This document shows positions 8,396-15,917 of a stretch of 30,230 bases of DNA, piece by piece. The stretch covers positions 1 through 30,230 of the forward strand of contig JAOABO010000004.1 in NCBI GenBank assembly GCA_026418315.1, in the 5' to 3' direction. The notes beneath the pieces are model-generated. The model did not search any database. It had not been told where the DNA came from and worked only from the letters and a program-made list of their open reading frames with translations. The first letter of the stretch is position 1; every line of letters starts with the position of its first letter. The DNA comes from Bacteroidia bacterium. Its GTDB lineage: Bacteria; Bacteroidota; Bacteroidia; B-17B0; Aurantibacillaceae. Both the position numbers and the translations under genes were made by a program.

Positions 8396-11241
8396 GGGTT
8401 TAAATTTATAGAAAGAATGACCTTGGTTCCTGTAGGATGTTGTTCATCATCATACATGTCTATTATTTGCACATGAACAATATTTTGTTGTATGAAGTTA
8501 ATAATTTCTAAACGTTGTTCTAAAGCTTTTGAGGCAAATGATTGGTGGTAAAATTGTTGGTTTATTTTTTCTGCTGCTACTCGGCCTATTCCGTTATCAG
8601 TTATTTCAATGATAAGCATATTCTCCTGTAATTTAAAGTTTAAGTTTAACCGTTTGTTATCTTTTTTGTGCCTTAGTCCATGTTTGAATGCATTTTCTAT
8701 TAGTGGCTGAATGAGCATTGATGGGATGTATGTGAGATGGGTATCTATATTTTTATCTATAGATAATTGGTACTCAAAATTTTCATTAAACAACATGGAC
8801 TCTAATTCTATATACAAATTTAATGTGTCTATTTCTTCTTGTAGTTGTATTTTTTGATAGGCGCTTTGCTCAAGTATTTTTCTAATCAAATCTGAAAATC
8901 GGCTTAAATAGAGCAATGCTTTTTTTCTATCGTTTTCATAAATGTAACTTTTAATGGAGCTGAGTACATTAAAAATAAAGTGTGGGTTCATTTGTGCTTT
9001 AATGGCTGTTTGTTGTGCTATTCTTAGTTTATTTTCTAACTTGAGCTTGTCAATTTCTTGCTGTTGTTTGTGTTTTAGGGTTTGCCATCTTACCTTAAAT
9101 ATAATGACGCTAATGGAAAGCATCATTAGTGTAACTATGATATTAAACCACCATGATTTCCAAAATGGTGGAATAACTGTGCCTTGTAATACAATTGTGT
9201 TTTCAGAATCTCTATTTAAATGGTCTATGGCTTTGAGTTCTATTTCAATTTTTCCATATGGTAAATTTTGAATTTCTATTTGTTCAATATTAGACGGTAA
9301 AACTACCCATTCAGCTTTATTGATACGATAAGCATATGTGAATTTTCCTATTGAAGAATAAATACTGGCTTGAGGGTGTAATGTTAGTACTTGATTGTAT
9401 TTTATCTCAAAATTGTTCTGATTCGTTTTCAAAAATACCCTTGCTAATGGTTTATTTAATTTATGGTATAAATGCATTTTCTGAATTCCTTTTGAAGTGG
9501 CTATCCACAAACTGCTATCTTGTATTAATAAATCATCTACATGATTGGATACCAAGCCAGTTAATTTTGTTATAGAATCTAATTTGCCGTTTATTAAATT
9601 ATAAACATAAATTCCCTTATTTGTAGAAATATAAAGATTATTTTTGAAATACCGTAATTTTGTTGGGTGTGCATCTTTAGTTATTTGGTCGTAGAGTAAG
9701 TTTCCATTGACATATAACTTTGCATCGTGCGAAACTGCAAATAATTGATTTTGATTTGTATCTAGATCAATGGATATAATTGCTGTATGACACATGGTGT
9801 GCTTATATATCCAATCTTTGTCTTTGTTTTCGAATACTTCAATGCCTTTGTTTGTGGCTGCATATATTAATTTTTTTGATCTATCAGTAAGTATTTGCTT
9901 AATCCACGAATGACTTAATTGTTTCCTAGAAGTGCCTTTTTCTATGAATAATCCCATAGATGTCCCTACAATATAATAGGGAGGTAAATATGTAATGCTT
10001 TTAATCGCTTTTGTTTGCAGAGAAAGCACATTTATTTTTTCATTTTGAGATATATAGCTATGATTGTTGGAATTGAAAACTAATGCTTTTTTGTATGAAT
10101 TGTAATACAAACACTCAATATCAGCATTTTGTTTTTCTTGAATAATATCTATTGAGGTTGTTTTTAAATTTAATTTTCCTATTTCTCCATTTAAAGTTGA
10201 AAAATATATAAAGTTATTGTTTGTAACTAGATGAGTAATTTTTTGACTACTGATATTTTGGGATGTAATGCTCCATAATAAGTTATTAAGATCGGGAACA
10301 AACAATAAGCCGGCTTGCAATGATGCAAACCAATAATTCCCTTCTCTATCTTTGAAAACATCTGAAAATGAAAAATTTGGATATAAAATCTTTAAAGAAT
10401 CCTTATCAATATCGTAACAAATGACACCGCTATAAGTGGTAATCCACAGTTTGTCATTTCCAATAGATTTTATGTTAGTTATTTTTTTGTTCCATAGTGC
10501 ACGGTATAGTTTAAGGTTTTTAATTTTTGTGATTTTTTTCTCTTTTTCGGTAATGGTATATATTTCTGGCTTATCTCTTCTAAAAATCCATACAGCATCA
10601 TGATATTTTGCTAATAAGAAATAGGAAGAAATATCCTTTGAGTTTTTTGATACTTCAAAGTGCGAAAATTTATTTGCATTGATTTCTCCGACACCTTTAG
10701 TAGTCAAAAATAAAATTTTTTTATCATCTATTATTATCGATCTGGTAAAGCCGCTACTTTCTTTAATTGATGACCATGTTTTATTTTTACAATTAAAATA
10801 AGATACTCCATTTGAATGACTGATATACAAAACATTATTTTTATCAATTGCTATGTTGGATATATGGTAAAATGGATGTTTAATTTCTTTTAATGTATCT
10901 TTTTCTAAATAAAAAATTTGATTGTGAAAGTTAGTACAAAAAATTGTTCCGAAACTTGAGATAACAAGGTTAGAAATTGGCTTGGAATTTTGTGAAGAGC
11001 ATTTATATGGAAAAAAGCGAATACCATCAAATTTACACAATCCCGCATCAGATCCTATCCATATAAACCCTTCTTTATCTTGAATAATGCTATATACTTC
11101 ATTGCTTGGTAGACCACTTTCGCTATCATATAAAAAGTACTGTGGATATTGCGAAAACACTCTGTTTGTGAAAAACACAATCAAAAAACATATACCAACA
11201 AACGCATTAGTAAAAGCAAATATAGTTTTCAGTTTTTTCAC
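8392..11241 (-). CDS. Sensor histidine kinase, beta-propeller/Y_Y_Y type with LytS-class kinase domain
   Basis: A 949-residue membrane sensor. An N-terminal signal or anchor helix (residues 8-30) is followed by a large periplasmic region (about 31-610) of two-component-regulator propeller repeats (GLPSNEVYSIIQDKEGFIWIGSDAGLCKFDG, WIATSKGIQKM). A Y_Y_Y domain follows (about 618-690, SIGKFTYAYRIN). Then come one transmembrane helix (about 697-717), a coiled linker, and a His_kinase/HATPase module with phosphorylatable His754 in AQMNPHFIFNVL and ATP-lid residues ENAFKHG and DNGIG. This is the hybrid-like sensor layout used by Bacteroidota for extracellular ligands, but with a separate LytTR regulator. 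The start is GTG at 11241, directly before KKLKTIF; no ATG gives a better signal sequence. The ligand is unknown. Confidence 0.93.
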   Translation of the reverse strand: MKKLKTIFAFTNAFVGICFLIVFFTNRVFSQYPQYFLYDSESGLPSNEVYSIIQDKEGFIWIGSDAGLCKFDGIRFFPYKCSSQNSKPISNLVISSFGTIFCTNFHNQIFYLEKDTLKEIKHPFYHISNIAIDKNNVLYISHSNGVSYFNCKNKTWSSIKESSGFTRSIIIDDKKILFLTTKGVGEINANKFSHFEVSKNSKDISSYFLLAKYHDAVWIFRRDKPEIYTITEKEKKITKIKNLKLYRALWNKKITNIKSIGNDKLWITTYSGVICYDIDKDSLKILYPNFSFSDVFKDREGNYWFASLQAGLLFVPDLNNLLWSITSQNISSQKITHLVTNNNFIYFSTLNGEIGKLNLKTTSIDIIQEKQNADIECLYYNSYKKALVFNSNNHSYISQNEKINVLSLQTKAIKSITYLPPYYIVGTSMGLFIEKGTSRKQLSHSWIKQILTDRSKKLIYAATNKGIEVFENKDKDWIYKHTMCHTAIISIDLDTNQNQLFAVSHDAKLYVNGNLLYDQITKDAHPTKLRYFKNNLYISTNKGIYVYNLINGKLDSITKLTGLVSNHVDDLLIQDSSLWIATSKGIQKMHLYHKLNKPLARVFLKTNQNNFEIKYNQVLTLHPQASIYSSIGKFTYAYRINKAEWVVLPSNIEQIEIQNLPYGKIEIELKAIDHLNRDSENTIVLQGTVIPPFWKSWWFNIIVTLMMLSISVIIFKVRWQTLKHKQQQEIDKLKLENKLRIAQQTAIKAQMNPHFIFNVLSSIKSYIYENDRKKALLYLSRFSDLIRKILEQSAYQKIQLQEEIDTLNLYIELESMLFNENFEYQLSIDKNIDTHLTYIPSMLIQPLIENAFKHGLRHKKDNKRLNLNFKLQENMLIIEITDNGIGRVAAEKINQQFYHQSFASKALEQRLEIINFIQQNIVHVQIIDMYDDEQHPTGTKVILSINLNP

Positions 11242-11275
11242 TTAATTATTGAGTGCTTTTAACAAATTAATTGTG

Positions 11276-11283
11276 CAAAAGTA
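11276..11283 (-). promoter_or_regulatory. -7 element of the sensor kinase/regulator operon
   Basis: On the minus strand TACTTTTG is an exact match to TAnnTTTG, 34 nt before the GTG at 11241. No TTTG is seen at the expected -33 distance, so the promoter is probably weak or activated. Confidence 0.45.
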
Positions 11284-11355
11284 ATTATAATTAATCTTTT
11301 TACTTGATAACCTTGCTCTTATTGAAATTAAATTATATTTTTTATTTTATTTAGA

Positions 11356-11376
11356 ATTAGTAACCGAATTACTAAT
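11356..11376. repeat. 8-bp inverted repeat (ATTAGTAA / TTACTAAT)
   Basis: ATTAGTAA and TTACTAAT are separated by a 5-nt spacer (CCGAA). There is no T tract on either side, so it is not an intrinsic terminator. An operator for a dimeric regulator, or the hairpin of an untranslated RNA, is possible. Confidence 0.6.
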
Positions 11377-11462
11377 AAAAACAAAAATAGCTAGCTGCCC
11401 CTTAAAGTATGGGGTTATTCAACATTAGCTTTTACACATCGGGAGTTTTTATTTAAACCCCA

Positions 11463-11484
11463 TATCTAAAAATATTTTTAGATA
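11463..11484. repeat. 22-bp perfect palindrome
   Basis: The sequence reads TATCTAAAAAT followed by its exact reverse complement ATTTTTAGATA, with no spacer. It is symmetric like a binding site for a dimeric regulator. It is AT-rich and could extrude as a cruciform under negative supercoiling. It lies about 70 bp before the gyrB start. Confidence 0.7.
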
Positions 11485-11502
11485 CATATACTGCATTTTC
11501 TT

Positions 11503-11534
11503 CTTGTTTCAATGCCTGACTTTCCTTATCTTTA
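11503..11534 (+). promoter_or_regulatory. Promoter of gyrB
   Basis: CTTG (11503-11506) and TATCTTTA (11527-11534, seven of eight to TAnnTTTG) are spaced by 20 nt. The ATG is 21 nt downstream, giving a short leader without a clear Shine-Dalgarno. If this is the main start site, the inverted repeats upstream act as DNA rather than RNA. Confidence 0.45.
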
Positions 11535-11555
11535 AGGGCTATAAAAACAACATAA

Positions 11556-13508
11556 ATGGAAAATACAGAAAAAGAAACCAAACATTATAGTGCAGATAAT
11601 ATACAGGTACTGGAAGGTTTAGAAGCAGTGCGTAAACGTCCTGCCATGTATATTGGTGATGTAAACGTTAAGGGGTTACATCATTTAGTTTATGAGGTAG
11701 TGGATAACTCTATTGATGAAGCATTGGCAGGTTATTGTAAAAATATAGAGGTAACGATTCATAAAGACAATTCTATTACCGTAAAAGATGATGGAAGAGG
11801 TATTCCTACTGATATTCATCCTAAACAGGGAGTTTCTGCACTGCAAGTAGTTATGACTGTTCTTCATGCAGGAGGTAAATTTGACAAAGATACCTATAAA
11901 GTATCAGGTGGATTACACGGAGTAGGAGTATCCTGTGTAAATGCTTTATCGGTTCATTTAAAAGCAGAAGTTCATAGAGATGGAAAAATATTTGTACAGG
12001 AATATTCCAAAGGTCAGCCACTTTACGATGTCAAAGTGATTGGAGACACCAATTACAGAGGAACCATCATCACATTCAAGCCCGATGCAGAGATTTTTAA
12101 TGTTACAGAATACAATTATACCACTCTTGCCAATAGAATGAGAGAGTTGGCTTTTTTGAATAAAGGTATTCGTATTGTTTTGAAAGACGAAAGAAGAACC
12201 GATGAAAACGGACAACCTTATTCAGAAACTTTTTATTCAGAAGGCGGATTAAAAGAATTTGTGGAATATTTAGATGCGGGAAAAGAAAAATTACTCCATG
12301 AAGTAATTTATCTGAATACCGAAAAACAAGGTATCCCCGTAGAATTAGCCATGACCTATAATAATACTTTTGTGGAAACTATTCAAAGCTATGTTAATAA
12401 TATCAACACTATAGAGGGGGGTACACATCTTGCCGGGTTTAGAAGAGGACTTACAAGAACACTTAAAAATTATGCCGATAAAACCGGCTTATTAGCGAAA
12501 GCAAAAGTAGAAATAACGGGCGATGACTTCAGAGAGGGGCTTACAGCTGTGGTGTCTGTAAAAGTAGCCGAGCCTCAATTTGAAGGGCAAACCAAAACAA
12601 AACTTGGTAATAATGAAGTAATGGGAGCCGTAGATATGGCTATTAGTGAAGCACTGGAACACTACCTGGAAGAACACCCTAAACAAGCAAAAATTATTGT
12701 AGATAAAGTTGTACTTGCTGCTACAGCTCGCATTGCAGCCAGAAAAGCAAGAGAACTGGTACAAAGAAAATCTGTAATGAGTGGAGGTGGCTTGCCAGGT
12801 AAATTAGCCGACTGCTCTAATTCTAACCCTGAACAATGTGAAATATTTCTGGTAGAGGGAGATTCTGCAGGCGGAACGGCAAAACAAGGCAGAAACAGAG
12901 AGTTTCAGGCCATTTTGCCATTAAGAGGAAAAATTCTGAATGTAGAAAAAGCATTAGAATCCAAAATATACGACAACGAAGAGATAAAAAACATCTATAC
13001 TGCATTAGGTGTATTCAGAGGCACCAAAGAAGATGATAAAGCGTTGAATTTAGATAAACTTCGGTACCATAAAATTATCATTATGACAGATGCTGATGTA
13101 GATGGTTCTCATATTACTACTTTAATTCTTACCTTCTTTTTCAGGCACATGAGAGAATTAATTGAAAAAGGTCATGTATTTGTTGCCTCACCCCCACTTT
13201 ATCTTGTTAAAAAGGGAAAAGAACAAATTTATTGCTGGAATGATGCTCAGAGAGACGAAGCAATAAAAAAATTAGGTGGTGACAAACCCGATAGTGTGAA
13301 TGTGCAAAGATACAAAGGTCTTGGAGAAATGAATGCAGAACAATTATGGGAAACCACCATGAATCCACAAACCAGAACCCTAAAGCAGGTAACAATAGAT
13401 AACGCAGCAGAAGCGGATAGAATATTTTCTATGCTAATGGGCGATGAAGTGGCACCTCGCAGAGAATTTATTGAGCAAAACGCCCGGTATGCTAAAATTG
13501 ATGCATAA
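11556..13508 (+). CDS. gyrB: DNA gyrase subunit B
   Basis: A 650-residue ATPase and TOPRIM subunit of gyrase, which introduces negative supercoils. The GHKL ATPase is intact: catalytic Glu47 in YEVVDNSIDEA, DDGRGIPTD (78-86) and GLHGVGVSCVNALS (119-132). The TOPRIM domain carries LVEGDSAGG (Glu434) and the DAD/DVD metal motif in MTDADVDGSH. The C-terminal QRYKGLGEMN is present. Length is that of short gyrases without the proteobacterial insert. GyrB is preferred over ParE because of the MYIGD and KRPAMYIG context and the short Bacteroidota-like form. gyrA is not in the window. rnpA begins 11 nt after the stop. Confidence 0.95.
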   Translation: MENTEKETKHYSADNIQVLEGLEAVRKRPAMYIGDVNVKGLHHLVYEVVDNSIDEALAGYCKNIEVTIHKDNSITVKDDGRGIPTDIHPKQGVSALQVVMTVLHAGGKFDKDTYKVSGGLHGVGVSCVNALSVHLKAEVHRDGKIFVQEYSKGQPLYDVKVIGDTNYRGTIITFKPDAEIFNVTEYNYTTLANRMRELAFLNKGIRIVLKDERRTDENGQPYSETFYSEGGLKEFVEYLDAGKEKLLHEVIYLNTEKQGIPVELAMTYNNTFVETIQSYVNNINTIEGGTHLAGFRRGLTRTLKNYADKTGLLAKAKVEITGDDFREGLTAVVSVKVAEPQFEGQTKTKLGNNEVMGAVDMAISEALEHYLEEHPKQAKIIVDKVVLAATARIAARKARELVQRKSVMSGGGLPGKLADCSNSNPEQCEIFLVEGDSAGGTAKQGRNREFQAILPLRGKILNVEKALESKIYDNEEIKNIYTALGVFRGTKEDDKALNLDKLRYHKIIIMTDADVDGSHITTLILTFFFRHMRELIEKGHVFVASPPLYLVKKGKEQIYCWNDAQRDEAIKKLGGDKPDSVNVQRYKGLGEMNAEQLWETTMNPQTRTLKQVTIDNAAEADRIFSMLMGDEVAPRREFIEQNARYAKIDA

Positions 13509-13519
13509 GTATTTTTCAT

Positions 13520-13933
13520 GTGAAGCAAAGATTTACTCTCAAAAAGCATCAGATTATTAAAAATAATAAGGAAGTCACTCAATTATTTGAAAACGGCAAA
13601 ACCTTTGTACAATATCCTTTAAAATCTGTATCTCTTTTATATCACTCTCATGATTTAACCATAAGCACTAAGTTTAAGGTAGTTTTTATTGTACCAAAAA
13701 AATACATCCGTAAAGCAACAAAACGAAACAAAATTAAAAGAAAAATAAAAGAAGCATTTAGATTGCTTCAACATTATTTGATAGACCCTCCTGAAAAAAA
13801 AATTTATTTAATAGGATTTATATACACCGCTAAAGAAAGTCAAGACGAACTTTTAGATACCATATATGATTGTACAAAGTATTTAATTGAACAAATAAAT
13901 CAAGAATATACAAGCCACCAATCAATTTCATAA
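13520..13933 (+). CDS. rnpA: Ribonuclease P protein component
   Basis: A 137-residue basic protein that assists the RNase P RNA in tRNA 5' maturation. The family signature is RNKIKRKIKEAFR (residues 69-81), with N-terminal FTLKKHQIIKNNKE and the VVFIVPKKYIRKA strand. The start is GTG at 13520; no in-frame ATG is close, and this start gives the expected N-terminus. Its usual neighbours rpmH, yidC and dnaA are missing; instead it follows gyrB by 11 nt and is likely co-transcribed with it. Confidence 0.93.
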   Translation: MKQRFTLKKHQIIKNNKEVTQLFENGKTFVQYPLKSVSLLYHSHDLTISTKFKVVFIVPKKYIRKATKRNKIKRKIKEAFRLLQHYLIDPPEKKIYLIGFIYTAKESQDELLDTIYDCTKYLIEQINQEYTSHQSIS

Positions 13934-13966
13934 AAACCCGATTTTTTATTATTGAATAAAGAACTC

Positions 13967-13999
13967 CTTGCATCCAAATTCCATTTCTTTTTATTTTAG
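13967..13999 (+). promoter_or_regulatory. Possible internal promoter before the single-TM protein and mutAB
   Basis: CTTG (13967-13970) and TATTTTAG (13992-13999, one mismatch to TAnnTTTG) are separated by 21 nt, and the next ATG is at 14022. It could let the downstream metabolic genes be expressed independently of gyrB-rnpA. The match is modest in AT-rich DNA. Confidence 0.3.
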
Positions 14000-14021
14000 T
14001 AATTTTCAGCAAAATTTTTAT

Positions 14022-14546
14022 ATGAATACATGGATAGAGTTATTACAAATTATACTTCCATCTTTACTTACAGCAGGAGTTATACTCTTTATTGTAAGAG
14101 AGTTTTTTAAGGCAGAAGAAAAAAGAAGAGATGCAGAAATCAAAAAACAACTTTCCAGTCAAATTACCCCAATGAAAATACAGGCCTATGAAAGAATGAT
14201 TATTTTTTTAGAAAGATTAAACCCTAATTCTTTGGTGCTAAGAGTCAATAAACACAATATGACCAACAGACAACTACATCATGCCTTAATTCAAACCATT
14301 AAACAAGAATATGAACACAACTTATCTCAACAATTATTTATTTCATCAGGGGCATGGGAACTAATTAAAACCGCCAAAGAAGAAACGATTAAACTAATCA
14401 ACATCGCTTATTCCAAAGTACCGCCTGACAATTCAAGCAATGAACTCTCTTTGACCATCATCAATGCCGCTAATTCGCTTGATAAAAAACTGCCTCATGA
14501 AATAGCATTAGAATATTTAAAAAAAGAAGCGTCTTATTTTCTGTAA
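14022..14546 (+). CDS. Conserved single-TM Bacteroidota protein (DUF7935-like)
   Basis: A 174-residue protein with one N-terminal membrane helix (about 7-27, ILPSLLTAGVILFIV), a charged stretch (EFFKAEEKRRDAEIKK) and a helical cytoplasmic domain. Conserved-looking segments are QAYERMIIFLERLNP and EYEHNLSQQLFIS. It resembles an uncharacterised family I know from other Bacteroidota genomes (DUF7935, recalled from memory and not searched). The ATG at 14022 is chosen because the longer frame from 13968 adds 18 residues unlike a membrane anchor. It lies 12 bp before mutA, so probably in the same transcript. Function unknown. Confidence 0.75.
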   Translation: MNTWIELLQIILPSLLTAGVILFIVREFFKAEEKRRDAEIKKQLSSQITPMKIQAYERMIIFLERLNPNSLVLRVNKHNMTNRQLHHALIQTIKQEYEHNLSQQLFISSGAWELIKTAKEETIKLINIAYSKVPPDNSSNELSLTIINAANSLDKKLPHEIALEYLKKEASYFL

Positions 14547-14558
14547 AAAAATATTATT

Positions 14559-15917
14559 ATGAAATTATTTGAAGAATTTTCTCCAACGTCTGCGCAACAA
14601 TGGGAAGAAAAAATTTTGAAAGATTTAAAGATTCATTCTATTTCTGAACTAATATGGCACACACCAGAACATATCGACATACGGCCGTTTTATAATAACG
14701 AACACCTATCGCATTGGTCTGTTCAACCTGCATTTTTTCAAAACGATTATGAAATTGTACAATATGTACCTGCTTATCAACACTCTTCAGAAGAAATTAA
14801 TGAAAACATCATTAAATCCTTAAATGGTGGAGCAAGTGGAATTTATCTTGAATTTTACAAACAATACAACTTTGCAGAATGTTTTAATAACATCTCTTTA
14901 CCACACATTTATTCCAACATACACCTGTCCTTTGATGCCCTTGATGCCCTATATACATTCAAAGGCACTTATCTATCAAATAATGAATATACACAAAAAA
15001 AACAATGTTACTTTAACATTGACCCCATTTTTTTATTTGAAAAATTTGGAGAGTGGCACCATAATATAGAGGCGGACTTTGAAATATTGACAGAACTCAA
15101 CCATATTCCGGTAAATGCTGTGTTATATAAAGAAAGCGGAGCCAATGCAGTGCAAGAATTAGCATACACATTGGCGCATCTGAATGAATATTTACTGTAT
15201 TTGGAAAAGATTAAGAAGATTTCTGAATATCAATACATTCACATTCATGTTTCTGTAGGAAATTCTTTTTTTACTGAAATAGCAAAGCTACGAGCCCTAC
15301 GAATTTTAGTTAATCATCTTTTAAATGAATATCATCAATCTTCATCTGTACACATTCATGCCCAAACAACATTAGTCAATAAATCTTACTTTGACATTTA
15401 TAATAATTTAATTAGAACCACCACTGAATCAATGAGTGCCATATTAGGTGGGGCAAATAGTATCAGCAGTATGCCATTTGATTTCCCATTTAAAAAAATA
15501 TCTGATTTTACCTTACGAATGGCAAGGAATCAACTTATTATTATGAAATTTGAAAGTTTTTTGAATAGACCATCTGAAACAGCACTTGGTAGTTTTTATA
15601 TTGAAAATTACACTCGACAATTAGTTGATGCGGCCTATCAGAAATTTTTATCAATTGAAAAAGAAGGAGGGCTATTGCAATTATTAGAAAAAAATAGTAT
15701 TCAAGATGAAATACAACAATCTTTCGAATCTCAAATGAAACAATATATTGAAAATAAAGAGGTTCTCATTGGAGTTAATAAATACCTTAAAGACAATCAG
15801 GAAATTCAAAATGAATTATACTACAAAATGAATGTTGCATCTTCCCATAAAGATGTTAAACCACTCCATTATCGTCGATTTGCAGAATATTTTGAACACC
15901 AAAAACAAATTGTATGA
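14559..15917 (+). CDS. mutA: Methylmalonyl-CoA mutase small subunit
   Basis: A 452-residue small (beta) subunit of the heterodimeric mutase that interconverts methylmalonyl-CoA and succinyl-CoA in propionate metabolism. It matches the TIM-barrel domain of the mutase family (SISELIWHTPEHIDIRPFY, TTESMSAILGGANSISSMPFDF, RMARNQLIIMKFESFLNRP). It ends without a cobalamin-binding domain and without the DxHxxG motif, as in other short Bacteroidota small subunits; the subunit is structural and non-catalytic in known enzymes. The stop overlaps the mutB start by 4 bp (ATGA), which implies translational coupling and equal stoichiometry. Confidence 0.93.
   Translation: MKLFEEFSPTSAQQWEEKILKDLKIHSISELIWHTPEHIDIRPFYNNEHLSHWSVQPAFFQNDYEIVQYVPAYQHSSEEINENIIKSLNGGASGIYLEFYKQYNFAECFNNISLPHIYSNIHLSFDALDALYTFKGTYLSNNEYTQKKQCYFNIDPIFLFEKFGEWHHNIEADFEILTELNHIPVNAVLYKESGANAVQELAYTLAHLNEYLLYLEKIKKISEYQYIHIHVSVGNSFFTEIAKLRALRILVNHLLNEYHQSSSVHIHAQTTLVNKSYFDIYNNLIRTTTESMSAILGGANSISSMPFDFPFKKISDFTLRMARNQLIIMKFESFLNRPSETALGSFYIENYTRQLVDAAYQKFLSIEKEGGLLQLLEKNSIQDEIQQSFESQMKQYIENKEVLIGVNKYLKDNQEIQNELYYKMNVASSHKDVKPLHYRRFAEYFEHQKQIV

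Larger units (their letters stand above)
11399..11538. repeat. Nested inverted repeats upstream of gyrB
   Basis: CCCTTAAAG (11399-11407) pairs with CTTTAAGGG (11530-11538). Immediately inside it, TATGGGGTT (11408-11416) pairs with AACCCCATA (11456-11464). Next to that lies the palindrome at 11463-11484. Both 9-bp pairs are perfect. The outer right arm overlaps the proposed gyrB -7 box. Confidence 0.55.
11242..11555. other. 314-bp divergent intergenic region with nested inverted repeats
   Basis: There is no gene here. The region lies between the divergent sensor kinase and gyrB. It holds a hairpin at 11356-11376, a 9-bp inverted pair at 11399-11407 and 11530-11538, a second 9-bp pair directly inside it at 11408-11416 and 11456-11464, a 22-bp perfect palindrome at 11463-11484, and candidate promoters for both flanking genes. 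These are annotated separately. The nesting could fold as a multi-branched RNA or form cruciforms in DNA; which one, if either, is unknown. Confidence 0.75.

Noticed and set aside
13247..13582. 111-codon minus-strand open frame over the gyrB end and rnpA start
   Set aside because: Both overlapping genes are well supported on the plus strand.
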